From contig NZ_CP033365.1 in NCBI RefSeq assembly GCF_013170825.1, positions 6,336,001-6,400,000 of the forward strand: a stretch of 64,000 nucleotides of DNA. The letters run 5' to 3'. The stretch comes from Mesorhizobium sp. NZP2298. Its GTDB lineage: Bacteria; Pseudomonadota; Alphaproteobacteria; Rhizobiales; Rhizobiaceae. A program made the position numbers and the translations under genes. Each line of letters opens with the position of its first letter. Position 1 is the first letter of the stretch. Positions 17,668 to 26,963 of the stretch are shown one piece after another. Below the pieces are notes generated by a model. That model ran no database searches and was not told where the DNA came from. It saw only the letters and a program-made list of their open reading frames with translations.

Positions 17668-18578
17668 AGAACCCCCTGCAGGAATTTGTTACGGGAGCGT
17701 TCGAGAGCGCCTCCCATCAGGTTGATGCCGCACAGCGACGCTGCCAGCAGCAGGCCGGGGATGGTGGTGATCCACCAGGCATTCATGAGATATTTCGTGC
17801 CGTCGGCGATTATGGTGCCGAAGGTCGGTGTAGGCGGCTGGATGCCGATGCCTATGAACCCCAGGATCGCCTCGAATATCATCATGCGCGCGACGTCGAG
17901 CACTGCCACGAAGGCTATGGGTGGCAAAGTGTTGGGCGCGATGTGCACAAGCAAAATGCGCAGGTCCGAGGCGCCCAGTATCTTGGCAGCGCGCACATAT
18001 TCCTTGCGCCGTTCCGACATGGTGGCGCTGCGCGCTATGCGGGCGTAGCCCGGCCAGCCCGCAAGGATGAACACCAGAATCACCGACATCGGCGTCGGTC
18101 GTGTCATGCCGAGGATCGTGATCGCCAGAATGATGACCGGGATGGACATCTGCGCGTCGGTGATGCGCATCAGGATGAGGTTGGTCCAGCCGCCGGCATA
18201 ACCCGCCAGCATTCCGATCGCCGAACCTATGACGAACATGCCGATGACGCTGGCAATGCCGATCATCAATGCGTTTCGCAGCCCTATCAGCGAACGTGCC
18301 AGAAGATCGCGGCCGAGCTGGTCCGTGCCGAACATATGCGGCCAAACCCAGCCTTGCTCCGGGAAGGGCGGTGAGAATTTCAGTCCCACGCTGAACTTTG
18401 TCGCGGAAAGCCCGAGCAATGTGGGCGCGACGACCGACAGCAGTATGAGGCCGAGGAATATCACCGCACCCACCCTGAACTCCGCCGTACTTGCGGCATT
18501 CAGGAAAATGCTGGCGCCCAGGCTGCGTGACTTCGCCGGCTGGCTGGCAGCGGTTTCGACGATGGCTTGCTCCGACAT
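17664..18578 (-). CDS. ABC transporter permease, DppC-like
   Basis: Inner-membrane permease of 304 aa, oligopeptide/nickel (DppC) type. N-terminal helix near residues 37-57, the conserved FGTDQLGRDLLARSLIGLRNAL segment of DppC proteins, and an EAA-like loop (EYVRAAKILGASDLRILLVHIAPN). Coupled at both ends: TGATG with the DppB-like gene, ATGA with the fused ATPase. It pairs with the DppB-like permease. Confidence 0.93.
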   Translation of the reverse strand: MSEQAIVETAASQPAKSRSLGASIFLNAASTAEFRVGAVIFLGLILLSVVAPTLLGLSATKFSVGLKFSPPFPEQGWVWPHMFGTDQLGRDLLARSLIGLRNALMIGIASVIGMFVIGSAIGMLAGYAGGWTNLILMRITDAQMSIPVIILAITILGMTRPTPMSVILVFILAGWPGYARIARSATMSERRKEYVRAAKILGASDLRILLVHIAPNTLPPIAFVAVLDVARMMIFEAILGFIGIGIQPPTPTFGTIIADGTKYLMNAWWITTIPGLLLAASLCGINLMGGALERSRNKFLQGVL

Positions 18579-19576
18579 CAGTACTGCAGCCTTCTGTCTA
18601 TCGTGGTCGATGCGAAATCGACCAATATGTTCACAAGCACGAGCGCGACGCAGGAGAAGATTGCGATCGCCTGGATGATGGGAAAGTCACGCTGGAACAC
18701 CGCGTTGATCATCAGCAGACCGATGCCTGGATAGTTGAAGACATACTCGATGACGAAGAGACCGCCGAGGATCAGACCCACCGCCTGAATGCCGAGAAGG
18801 TTGAGCAACGGAATGGACGAGTTGCGTAGCACATGCGCGCCGATCATCCGCGCACGCGTCAGGCCGCGTATCTGACCTACGGAAACATAGGGATCGAGGA
18901 GGTTCGACGACACCGAGACCGACAGGGAGCGCACGATCACCGGAATGAGTTCAACCGCGAGGACCAGCGCCGGCAATATGGCATAGGTCCAATTCTGGTA
19001 GCCGATCGCGGGAAGCCATCCGGTTTTGGCTGACAGCAGGAAAATGAACACAAGTCCAAGCCAGACATTGGGCAATGAAACCAGCACCGAGCTCAGATAG
19101 AGCGCGAAACGATCCGGCCATCTCCCAGCATTGAGCCCGGCCCAGACACCGAGCGGCAAGGCGACAGCCAGCGAGATCAGAAAAGCGAGGCCGGCCAGCA
19201 GGAGGCTGTAGGGCAAGGTCGTGACGATAAGCTCGATCACAGACGCTCGGTTGCTCGCATCGAAAGTCGATTCGCCGCGAGAACCGCCGGTGCTGCCGCC
19301 TTGAGCGCTTCGCACGAAGGAGCGTCCGAAATCGCCTTGCAGCACGTGTCCCATATAGCGCCCGAACTGGACGATTATCGGGTCGCGCAATCCAAGATCC
19401 TTGGCGGTTTGCTCCGCGACCGAGGGCGACACCATCGGCCCCAGCATGAGACGCACGGGATCTCCGGGCACGACACGCAGCAACGTGAAGATCAGCAGCG
19501 CGATGGCAACGACGATGATAGCGCCCTGGGCCAGGCGGCGAATGAGAAAATCTATGGCAAACAGCATGGAATCCAT
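18578..19576 (-). CDS. ABC transporter permease, DppB-like
   Basis: Inner-membrane permease of about 332 aa with a classic DppB start (LLIFTLLRVVPGDPVRLMLGP) and the family C-terminal part EYVFNYPGIGLLMINAVFQRDFPIIQ. The EAA-type loop is DPYVSVGQIRGLTRARMIGAHVLRNS. A glycine/serine-rich insert (GGSTGGSRGES) after the FGRSFV motif is slightly unusual. The start is uncertain (19576, 19567 or the far upstream 19606); the hairpin at 19594-19626 makes the internal ATGs more likely. Confidence 0.9.
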   Translation of the reverse strand: MDSMLFAIDFLIRRLAQGAIIVVAIALLIFTLLRVVPGDPVRLMLGPMVSPSVAEQTAKDLGLRDPIIVQFGRYMGHVLQGDFGRSFVRSAQGGSTGGSRGESTFDASNRASVIELIVTTLPYSLLLAGLAFLISLAVALPLGVWAGLNAGRWPDRFALYLSSVLVSLPNVWLGLVFIFLLSAKTGWLPAIGYQNWTYAILPALVLAVELIPVIVRSLSVSVSSNLLDPYVSVGQIRGLTRARMIGAHVLRNSSIPLLNLLGIQAVGLILGGLFVIEYVFNYPGIGLLMINAVFQRDFPIIQAIAIFSCVALVLVNILVDFASTTIDRRLQY

Positions 19577-19593
19577 CTCGTGCGGGGAGAATG

Positions 19594-19626
19594 GCGGCGT
19601 CGGCAAGTATGGATCCGGCGCCGCCT
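19594..19626. repeat. Hairpin behind the oligopeptide-type binding-protein gene
   Basis: Inverted repeat GGCGGCGTCGG/CCGGCGCCGCC (10 of 11 pairs) with an 11-nt loop, placed between the binding-protein stop (19637) and the DppB-like start. Same position relative to the binding-protein gene as hairpins in other operons of the window. Confidence 0.55.
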
Positions 19627-19636
19627 GTTCCTTGCG

Positions 19637-21190
19637 TCAGACCAGATCGGCTTTTGACAAGTCGATCGGCCCGTAGGGCAGATAGACGGCACCCTCAAGG
19701 CTCTTGGATGCGCCATGGAAGGTGAGCGCTGAGAACAACGAGAAGCTTGGAACCTTCTTCGCCATCGTCGGGAAGGTTTCCTCGGTAAGGATCTTCAGGC
19801 GCTCTTCCGGGTTGGGTGCCTTGCGCTCCTTGTCGAGCGCCGCATCGATCTCGGGATCGTTGATGCCGCTGATGAGCGCGGCACTCGAATGCCAGTTCGG
19901 CCGCAGTACAAGGTCCGGTTCCGGCGAAGGCGTCATCCAGCCCACGTCGCACATATGGCCCTGACCCTGTCCGTCCGCCCGCCGATAGATGGCGACTTCC
20001 CACGCGGCCGGCTCAAGGACGGTAAGCTGGACATTGAAGCCCTGCTCCTGGAGCATCGCGGTGATCAGCTCGCCGTATTCCTTCGTCTTCGGATAGAAGC
20101 CGATCGACGTGATGTATTCGAGCTGGGGCAGGCCTTCGCCTTTCGGGAAGCCGGCTTCCGCGAGCAGGCGCTGCGCCTCATCCGGATTGTAGTCCGGATA
20201 ACCCTCGATATCCTTGAAGCCGAATTTCATTGGCGAGATGTAGCAGCTCGTGGGCAGCGCCGCGTCACCCATGAGTTCCAGGATCTGCTTGCGGTCGATC
20301 GAATGGCATGCCGCGAGACGGATGCGAGGATCATCGAACGGCGGCTTGTTGCAACGGAAGTGCAGATACTTGTTCTCTGTCGTCAGGCCCTTGCGGGTGA
20401 CGACCTTGGGGTTGCCCTGAAGCGAGACATACTGCTCTGGCTCGAGGCGCTCGGCGATATGATACTGGCCGTTGAGCAGGCCCAGGACACGTGTATTGGC
20501 GTCGGGCACGTAGGCGTAGATAACCTCATCGACTTTCGGACGGCCGCCGAAATAATCGTCATTGGCCGCCAGCACGTTCTGGTCGCCGTTGGTGGCAACA
20601 TATTTGAACGCATTGGTGCCGTTCGGGCGCTTTTCCAGGCTCTTGGGATCGGCGACATCCTTGGCCGACAGAACCGGTATCACACTCGAGATGAACCACC
20701 AGGCAGAAGCCGGATAGCCATATTTCTCGGTGTGCAGTCGAACCGTGAGGCGGTCGACCACTTCGACATCAACCTTGCCAGGACAGTAAGAGGCGGCCGG
20801 GCGCTTCGGATCGGAAGAGTATTCATAGGTGGCCTTCACATCCTCGGCGCCGAATTCCTTGCCATCGTGGAACTTCACGCCATCGCGTAGCTTGAACTCG
20901 ATCGTGTTCGTGTCGATCAGGGACCAGCTTTCGGCCAGCGCCGGCTCCAGAAGGTCCGCCTCGCCGTCCCGCATCGGGGCCCTGGTCAGCGCATTGAACA
21001 CGAACTTCTCGAAATTGCCCTGCCCGAGCGTGGTGTGAGAGGTCGGGTCCCAGTTGCCGGTAACCGGCCCCATCGAGGCAAGCACGACACTTTTCTTGCC
21101 GTCAGCGCGCACTGGCACTGGCATGCCGCCGACCATGCCCGCCACGCCAAGCGCGCCAGCCCCTACAATAAGATCTCTACGCGTAACCAT
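19637..21190 (-). CDS. Oligopeptide-type substrate-binding protein, Tat signal (DppA-like)
   Basis: Periplasmic solute-binding protein family 5 member of 517 aa. The twin-arginine signal TRRDLIVGAGALGVAGMVGG starts at residue 3. Family features include the LAESWSLIDTNTIEFKLRDGVKFHDGKEF block and the SIDRKQILELMGDAALP region. ATG at 21190 has AAGGGGA six bases upstream. It heads the operon binding protein-DppB-DppC-fused ATPase-GMC-aldehyde dehydrogenase-M20 remnant, so it defines the uptake step for whatever the enzymes oxidise. Family 5 proteins bind peptides, glycosides, opines or nickel; the ligand is unknown. Confidence 0.92.
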   Translation of the reverse strand: MVTRRDLIVGAGALGVAGMVGGMPVPVRADGKKSVVLASMGPVTGNWDPTSHTTLGQGNFEKFVFNALTRAPMRDGEADLLEPALAESWSLIDTNTIEFKLRDGVKFHDGKEFGAEDVKATYEYSSDPKRPAASYCPGKVDVEVVDRLTVRLHTEKYGYPASAWWFISSVIPVLSAKDVADPKSLEKRPNGTNAFKYVATNGDQNVLAANDDYFGGRPKVDEVIYAYVPDANTRVLGLLNGQYHIAERLEPEQYVSLQGNPKVVTRKGLTTENKYLHFRCNKPPFDDPRIRLAACHSIDRKQILELMGDAALPTSCYISPMKFGFKDIEGYPDYNPDEAQRLLAEAGFPKGEGLPQLEYITSIGFYPKTKEYGELITAMLQEQGFNVQLTVLEPAAWEVAIYRRADGQGQGHMCDVGWMTPSPEPDLVLRPNWHSSAALISGINDPEIDAALDKERKAPNPEERLKILTEETFPTMAKKVPSFSLFSALTFHGASKSLEGAVYLPYGPIDLSKADLV

Positions 21191-21787
21191 TGATGTTCCC
21201 CTTTGCTTGCGTGCGCGCCTTCCTGGAACGCGCGACTTCGTTATCAATTGCCAAGCCGATCACAGTTCCAGCCTCCACCGCCGGTCCGAAACACTCCATC
21301 CGTCTCTGGAAGCGCAGGAAATGCGCGGCATCCCTGCCGCGGCCGGCGATGCCGCTCGCGGCGCCCGGAAGCGCGCCTTGAAGGGCTCGTCGCGCAACCG
21401 ATCCGCCTGCCAAAGCCAGAATAAACAAATCGGTCAAAAACATCATTATAGTCACACCATTCAGAGTCAAGCCAAACCGATCGGCGGCGCGAAGATTCAT
21501 AAATTGGAGGACACCGAGGGCTGCCTCAAATTAATCAGTTTTCATATAAATATTTGAATTTACGTGATAAATTTCCTTCGATTCCCGAAGCGATGCGCGC
21601 CATGGATGAACGATTTGAATGTTTTATGAATTTTTGCCGAATTGACGGATCATCAGCCTGAACTTATCATGTCGGAAACGGGAGGCTTGACTTAGTCATG
21701 GAAGCCATTAGCCCAAGGCTGTTGGAACCGCTCATGTCAGGGAACGCAGATGGGCTGCCCCCCACTGGCCGGCGGTAGAATGAGTCC
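21191..21787. other. Long divergent regulatory region between DppA-like gene and DeoR gene
   Basis: About 600 bases with a central AT-rich part (21420-21640). No convincing gene. ATTCATAAA (21495-21503) and its reverse complement TTTATGAAT (21623-21631) are 128 bases apart start to start, and an imperfect TTCA...TGAA repeat lies at 21541-21558. These are candidate DeoR sites for control of both divergent units; support is by pattern only. Confidence 0.4.
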
Positions 21788-22552
21788 ATGAGATTTTCAG
21801 AATTCCGGCAGGAAAAGATTCTTGAGATCCTGCGAGCCAACGAACGCGCGAGCGTCAATGCCTTAGCGGAGCGTCTTGAGGTCAGTCCTGAATCCATCAG
21901 GCGGGACCTGCGCATCCTTGAAATCAACGGCTTCGCCCGAAGGGTCTATGGCGGTGCGGTCATCACACCCAACGAGGCCGACAAGCCCTTCGTCGAACGC
22001 AACAAGGTCAACGCGCCGGAAAAGAACCGGATCGCGGAGCAGGCAGCCAGCCTCGTTCGCGACGGGATGAAGATATTCGTCAGTTCCGGCACCACGACGC
22101 TCGCCTGCGTGAAGCAGTTGCACAAGCACCAGGACCTGACCATCTTCACAAATTCCATCGCCGTCGCCGCGCACTTCTTTTCGCACGGCTGGGGTACCAG
22201 CGTTCGCGTGCTCGGCGGCCCGATGGTGCCGGAGTACCAGGCGACCTTCGGCCACGCGACCATCACCGCGCTCAATGGCCATCGTTTCGATCTGGCGCTG
22301 ATGGGCGCCAGCGCTGTTCACTACGACCACGGCTTCATGGGCTTCGGCGAGGACGAGGTCGCACTGCACGATGCGGCCAGACTGCAGGCTTCCACCACTA
22401 TCATGGTGGCCGACGCATCGAAGTTCGGACGCTTCGGCTCCGTGCGCGCCTTCGGCCTTGGCGATGCGCATCACGTCATTACGACCAAGGGCGTGGGCGA
22501 GGAGTTCGTGCAACGTTTCAGCGAACTGGGCGTCGACCTCATCAGGGTCTAG
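21788..22552 (+). CDS. DeoR-family transcriptional regulator
   Basis: DNA-binding repressor of 254 aa. The N-terminal winged helix-turn-helix is typical (ILEILRANERASVNALAERLEVSPESIRRDLRILEINGFARRVYGGAV, residues 10-57), followed by a phosphosugar-sensing DeoRC domain with FVSSGTTTLACVKQL and VADASKFGRFGSVR. It is divergent from the oligopeptide-type importer operon and upstream of two kinase-fold genes, so it likely represses both in the absence of a phosphorylated metabolite made by those kinases. Confidence 0.92.
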   Translation: MRFSEFRQEKILEILRANERASVNALAERLEVSPESIRRDLRILEINGFARRVYGGAVITPNEADKPFVERNKVNAPEKNRIAEQAASLVRDGMKIFVSSGTTTLACVKQLHKHQDLTIFTNSIAVAAHFFSHGWGTSVRVLGGPMVPEYQATFGHATITALNGHRFDLALMGASAVHYDHGFMGFGEDEVALHDAARLQASTTIMVADASKFGRFGSVRAFGLGDAHHVITTKGVGEEFVQRFSELGVDLIRV

Positions 22553-22698
22553 CCGCGGCGCGCATTCCAAAACCTGCCTGCCTCCAAATCTTTGCTTTAC
22601 ACAAGGCACCAGAGCGATAGCATCGACCTGGCCCTGCCAGCGCCATTGGCCAGACTTGCAGTGGCGTTTGTTCGAACAGTGCGCGAGACAATCCTAGC

Positions 22699-23754
22699 TT
22701 GACGGAAATGGCTCTGGCGGAAAAGGGCTCGACGCCCCGCAATGACTTGACGGAAGTCGCCGGCCCTGCCGCGACGAACGCACTTCACGCGATTCTAGCG
22801 AAGGACTGGGATGGCCTTGTCACTCGCGCGACGACATCGCGCTTGGACCGTCAGACATGGACCGCAGCCCGGGTAAATGTCGCGGCGGAGGCGGGCGCGC
22901 CGGGTCTTCTGGTGCCTACGCATCGCGGCATCGACAGCACGAGGCTCGAACTATCGATGGAAGGCCAACGCCCTTCCCTGTTGCTGAAAATCATTCATCC
23001 CGATCAGCGTCGCTATATCGATACGGCTGCTTCTTTCGATGCCCAGCGAAAGGCGGCGATGCTCGGCTGCGCGCCCGACATCCTGGTGTCGGACGCCGTG
23101 CGCGGCATCGCGCTGATGGAATTTCTCGACGGATGGAGGACAGCACGCGTCAACGACTTGCGCCAGGCAGACGTCATGGATGCCGTGCTTGGCGTCAAAC
23201 GCAGGATCCATTCCGGGCCTCGCCTGACGCGTAGCTGGTCCGTCTTCGACAGGATCAGGATCCTTCAGGCGGAAATCGGACGTAACACGAGCGGTGCGCC
23301 GAGTGAACTGACCGCCTTGCAGGACGATGTGTTCCGTATCGAGCGCATGATCGAGGCTGCCGGCGTGGACACCGTTCCGGCTCATGCCGATGGCCTCGCC
23401 TCCAACATCCTGATCGACACTCACGGCAAAATCCAACTCGTGGATTTCGACGAGGCGCGCAACGTCGACCCCTATTTCGAGTTTGGTATCCTGATGAACG
23501 AAGCCTTCGGGCCTGAAGAAGAGATGCTGCCTGCTCTTGAAATATTCGAGGGCCGCGCGAGGCTTGAAAGCCTTCGCCGCGCCAAGCTCTATGCGATTGC
23601 CGATGACCTGGCGTGGACCATGTGGGGACTGGTCATGGATGCCGTCTCCGCAAGGAAGGATGTCGAATTCTTCCGCTATGCATGTTGGCGCCTGATCCGG
23701 TGCCGCGCCACATTGGCCAGCGTCGATCTCGACCCCCGCGCCGGGTGGCTTTGA
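22699..23754 (+). CDS. Aminoglycoside phosphotransferase-family kinase (first of a tandem pair)
   Basis: Protein of about 351 aa with the APH/choline-kinase fold. The catalytic loop is HADGLASNILID and the metal-binding segment is LVDFDEARNVDPYFEFG; the LLLKIIHPDQRRYIDTAASFDAQRKAAML stretch carries the ATP-lobe lysine and helix. Starts with TTG at 22699 or ATG at 22708; neither has a strong ribosome site. Its stop abuts the ATG of the second kinase. It probably phosphorylates a hydroxyl on a small imported compound, since drug-resistance APHs are not usually found in catabolic operons. Confidence 0.8.
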   Translation: MTEMALAEKGSTPRNDLTEVAGPAATNALHAILAKDWDGLVTRATTSRLDRQTWTAARVNVAAEAGAPGLLVPTHRGIDSTRLELSMEGQRPSLLLKIIHPDQRRYIDTAASFDAQRKAAMLGCAPDILVSDAVRGIALMEFLDGWRTARVNDLRQADVMDAVLGVKRRIHSGPRLTRSWSVFDRIRILQAEIGRNTSGAPSELTALQDDVFRIERMIEAAGVDTVPAHADGLASNILIDTHGKIQLVDFDEARNVDPYFEFGILMNEAFGPEEEMLPALEIFEGRARLESLRRAKLYAIADDLAWTMWGLVMDAVSARKDVEFFRYACWRLIRCRATLASVDLDPRAGWL

Positions 23755-24702
23755 ATGTCCGCCGTTGAAAAAGGCCTGGGTGAAGGCAACACCCTCGCCG
23801 AACGCCAACTCGAGGCAGCATTATCCAAGGTCACCACCTGGCAAGGCAAGGCCATTCGCTACCGGCCGATGTTCGGCGGCTTCAGCAACTCCAACTGGCG
23901 TGTCAGCGTGGCCGGCGAACAAGGCTCCTTTTTCGTCAAGTTGCCTGGCCCGGGCACGGAGCGCTTCATCGATCGCGCCGCGTCCCTGGAAGCGGGCCAG
24001 CGAGCCTATCTGCTCGGCATCGGGCCCCGGTGCTTCGACTATCTGAAAGACGAAGGCATAGAAATCTACGATTTCGTCGAGAATTCCCGCACATGCGTCA
24101 CCAGGGATTTTCACACCGCCGGCATCAGGGAGAGCACAATCGCGCTTTACCGCTCATTCAACGACTCCCCCCTTCTCGGTCTCACAAAGACCGTCTTCGA
24201 CATGATCGAGGAACATCTCGAGCAACTGACCGAATTGGGAGGGGAACTGCCCCTCGGCTTTCCTTCGATCCACGCACAGTATCGGGCAGCGCGTGCCGCG
24301 ATCGAAGCCGCAGGGATCGATCTCGTGCCTTGCTACAACGATCCCGCGCCCGCCAACTTCCTGTCAACCAGCGACGGCCGTATCATGATCGTCGATTTCG
24401 AATACGCCTCCAACAACGACCGTTGCTACGATTTGGCAACGTGGTGCGCGGAAATGTTCTTCGATGATTGCATGAACAACGAAGCCATCGAAGTCTATTT
24501 CGGCCGGGTGGAGCCGGCCATTCAGGCGCGCATGTTCGTGTATCGGATGCTTGGCGATTTCAAATGGTCGCTCTGGGCCATGATCCAGATGGCTATCTCC
24601 GACATCGATTTCGATTTCTATAAATTCGGCGCCTGGAAGCGGATGAGACTGCACTCGACGCTGAACGACCGGCGCTGGGACCGATCGCTGGCCTCACTCT
24701 GA
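23755..24702 (+). CDS. Aminoglycoside phosphotransferase/choline kinase-family protein (second of a tandem pair)
   Basis: Protein of 315 aa, LicA/choline-kinase-like. The N-lobe has FGGFSNSNWRVSV and FFVKLPGPGTERFIDR, and the catalytic loop reads PCYNDPAPANFLS where most relatives have HND, so the usual histidine is tyrosine while Asp and Asn are kept. Metal-binding segment IVDFEYASNNDRCYDLA is intact. It starts with ATG directly after the TGA of the first kinase, a sign of coupled expression and possibly a heterodimer. The relation to choline kinases fits an amino-alcohol substrate. Confidence 0.82.
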   Translation: MSAVEKGLGEGNTLAERQLEAALSKVTTWQGKAIRYRPMFGGFSNSNWRVSVAGEQGSFFVKLPGPGTERFIDRAASLEAGQRAYLLGIGPRCFDYLKDEGIEIYDFVENSRTCVTRDFHTAGIRESTIALYRSFNDSPLLGLTKTVFDMIEEHLEQLTELGGELPLGFPSIHAQYRAARAAIEAAGIDLVPCYNDPAPANFLSTSDGRIMIVDFEYASNNDRCYDLATWCAEMFFDDCMNNEAIEVYFGRVEPAIQARMFVYRMLGDFKWSLWAMIQMAISDIDFDFYKFGAWKRMRLHSTLNDRRWDRSLASL

Positions 24703-24824
24703 CCGTATCGGATAACTTGTCGCCTGGCAGAGTGAACAAATACGCTGCGCCCGACGGTGCGGCACCTCGCGAAGGGTTGCCGCCCTACGAGGTGCTCTTC
24801 CTTCGCGGCCTAGAGTCCGAGACG

Positions 24825-26000
24825 TCACAGTACTTCGAAGAGCCCTGCCGCGCCCATGCCCCCGCCCACGCACATGGTGACAACGATATAACGCACGCCT
24901 CGTCGTTTGCCTTCCAGGAGGGCGTGCCCAACCATTCTTGCTCCCGACATGCCATAGGGATGGCCGATTGAAATCGCGCCGCCATTGACGTTGAGCCGCT
25001 CATCAGGGATCCCCAAACGGTCGCGGCAATACACAACCTGGACGGCGAAGGCCTCGTTGATCTCCCAGATACCAATGTCATCCAGCGAGAGTCCGAAGCG
25101 TTCAAGCAAGCGCGGCACGGCAAAGACCGGGCCAATGCCCATTTCATCCGGCTTGGTGCCGGCCACGGCCATGCCGACATAGCGGCCGAGCGGGCTGAGA
25201 CCGCGTCGCTCCGCGAGGCGCGCTTCCATCACGACGCAGGCCGACGCGCCATCGGAAAGCTGGCTGGCATTCCCGGCCGTGACCGTACCGCCTGGAATAA
25301 CTGCCGCCAGCGCGCTCAGTCCATCGAGTGTGGTTCCGGGCCTTGCTCCCTCGTCGCGATCGAGGACTACTTCGTGGAAGGTGACGTCCTTGGTCGCCTT
25401 GTCGACCCGCTTCATCGTCGCCATCATTGGCACGATCTCGGCATCGAATCGCCCCGCGATCTGAGCTTGCGCGGTGCGTAGTTGCGAACTGAGTGCATAG
25501 GCGTCGCATGTTTCGCGCGTGATGCCATAGCGCCGCGCCACGACTTCGGCAGTCTCCAGCATCGACATATATGCGTCGGGATGCATGGCGGCGAGCATGG
25601 GATCGGGTGTGGTCCGCAGTTCTGGCGTTTGGACCAGCGAGATCGATTCCACTCCGCCGGCGACAACGACATCCATTCGGTCGACGATGATCTGCTTTGC
25701 CGCCGTGGCTATAGTCATGAGCCCGGAAGAACATTGCCGGTCAAGGGTCATCCCCGGCACCGTCACGGGAAAGCCCGCGCGCAATGCCGCCATCCGGCCG
25801 ACTGTCTGCTGTACCCCCTGCGGCAACGAGCAACCGAGCAGGCAATCCTCGATCTCCTCAGGCGCAACGCCGGCGCGTTCGACGGCCGCGGTGAGGGCAT
25901 GCGCCGCAAGCGTCGGCGATGGCGTATGATTCAACGCACCGCGATAGGCGCGACCGATCGGCGTCCGTGCCGTTGCTACGATGACCGCGTCTCGCATCAT
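24825..26000 (-). CDS. Acetyl-CoA C-acyltransferase (thiolase)
   Basis: Cytoplasmic thiolase of 391 aa that would cleave a 3-ketoacyl-CoA to acetyl-CoA and a shortened acyl-CoA. The nucleophilic Cys is in [11 protein letters not shown], the His in [10 protein letters not shown] and [16 protein letters not shown], and the second Cys in [18 protein letters not shown]. The start overlaps the stop of the SDR gene. With the acyl-CoA ligase and dehydrogenase upstream it completes a short beta-oxidation-like route for the product of module C. Confidence 0.93.
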   Translation of the reverse strand: MMRDAVIVATARTPIGRAYRGALNHTPSPTLAAHALTAAVERAGVAPEEIEDCLLGCSLPQGVQQTVGRMAALRAGFPVTVPGMTLDRQCSSGLMTIATAAKQIIVDRMDVVVAGGVESISLVQTPELRTTPDPMLAAMHPDAYMSMLETAEVVARRYGITRETCDAYALSSQLRTAQAQIAGRFDAEIVPMMATMKRVDKATKDVTFHEVVLDRDEGARPGTTLDGLSALAAVIPGGTVTAGNASQLSDGASACVVMEARLAERRGLSPLGRYVGMAVAGTKPDEMGIGPVFAVPRLLERFGLSLDDIGIWEINEAFAVQVVYCRDRLGIPDERLNVNGGAISIGHPYGMSGARMVGHALLEGKRRGVRYIVVTMCVGGGMGAAGLFEVL

Positions 26001-26890
26001 TGCCGCACCGCTCCCGCCCGCGCGACCATCTCTGCGCTGGCGAGTTCGCGTTCGGCCTGGGTCAAGCCATATTCAGGGACAATCTCATCCGAGCGCTCGG
26101 ATATGGCTTGCCAGACCTGCATGACGCGTTCGCCCGCGTCGTCGCCCCCGCCGATATAGACGCCTTGGGTGAGTGTTACATTTGCCCGGGCGAAATGACC
26201 TGCGCCGGCACAAAGGATCACCCGGGTGGGAGCGTCCTGACCGACAAGGGCTAGCAGTCCCGGGCTGACCAGTGCCGGATCAAGCAGATCCAGATGCCTT
26301 TCTGGGAGCAGGCCCCCGGTCATCTGTGTCGCGGCTGTCGGAGCCAGGCAGTTGACGCGGATGCCGTATTTGTCGCCCTCGATCGCCAAGGTTTGCATCA
26401 GTCCGACCAGCGCCATCTTGGCCGCACCATAGTTTGCCTGACCGAAGTTGCCGTAGAGCCCGGAGGACGATGTCGTCATCACGATGCGGCCATGGCGCTG
26501 CTCGCGCATGATGTCCCAGACCGCCTTGGTGCAGATCACCGCGCCCATCAGATGAACGTCGAGTACGAGGCGGAAGTCATCGAGGCTCATCTTGGCGAAG
26601 CTCTTGTCGCGCAATATGCCGGCGTTGTTGATCAGGATGTCGACACGGCCCCAGCGCTGCATCGCCTGCACGGTCATGGCAGTTATGGCGGCTTCGTCGG
26701 TCACCGATGCGGCTATGGCGACGGCCTCGTGACCCGCCGCGACAATCTCTGCCGCAACGCGCTCCGCGGCCTCATGCGACAGATCGTTGACGACCACTTT
26801 GGCGCCTTGCCGTGCCAGGTAAAGGGCATGCGCGCGGCCAAGCCCGCCGCCGGCGCCAGTAATGATCGCGATCCTTCCGTTGACAGACAT
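25997..26890 (-). CDS. SDR-family oxidoreductase (3-hydroxyacyl-CoA dehydrogenase-like)
   Basis: Short-chain dehydrogenase of about 297 aa resembling the dehydrogenase part of peroxisomal multifunctional enzyme 2. Cofactor motif [13 protein letters not shown] with NDLSHE for [14 protein letters not shown], catalytic Ser in [21 protein letters not shown] with the YxxxK pair. The C-terminal extension is longer than in FabG. ATG at 26890 is chosen; sequence upstream of it in the same frame is low-complexity and not conserved-looking. It lies between acyl-CoA ligase (73-base gap) and thiolase (overlap). Confidence 0.9.
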   Translation of the reverse strand: MSVNGRIAIITGAGGGLGRAHALYLARQGAKVVVNDLSHEAAERVAAEIVAAGHEAVAIAASVTDEAAITAMTVQAMQRWGRVDILINNAGILRDKSFAKMSLDDFRLVLDVHLMGAVICTKAVWDIMREQRHGRIVMTTSSSGLYGNFGQANYGAAKMALVGLMQTLAIEGDKYGIRVNCLAPTAATQMTGGLLPERHLDLLDPALVSPGLLALVGQDAPTRVILCAGAGHFARANVTLTQGVYIGGGDDAGERVMQVWQAISERSDEIVPEYGLTQAERELASAEMVARAGAVRQ

Positions 26891-26963
26891 TCGGCTGCAC
26901 CCTTGGTTTCGATTGGCTATGCTTGCGGATGATGTTTCGTGGACGTTTGTGGGAACGCTCCCA

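Noticed and set aside
22699..24702. Antibiotic-resistance genes (aminoglycoside phosphotransferases)
   Set aside because: The fold matches, but context (DeoR, importer, oxidoreductases) and choline-kinase-like features favour a catabolic role; no drug-resistance subfamily motif is evident.
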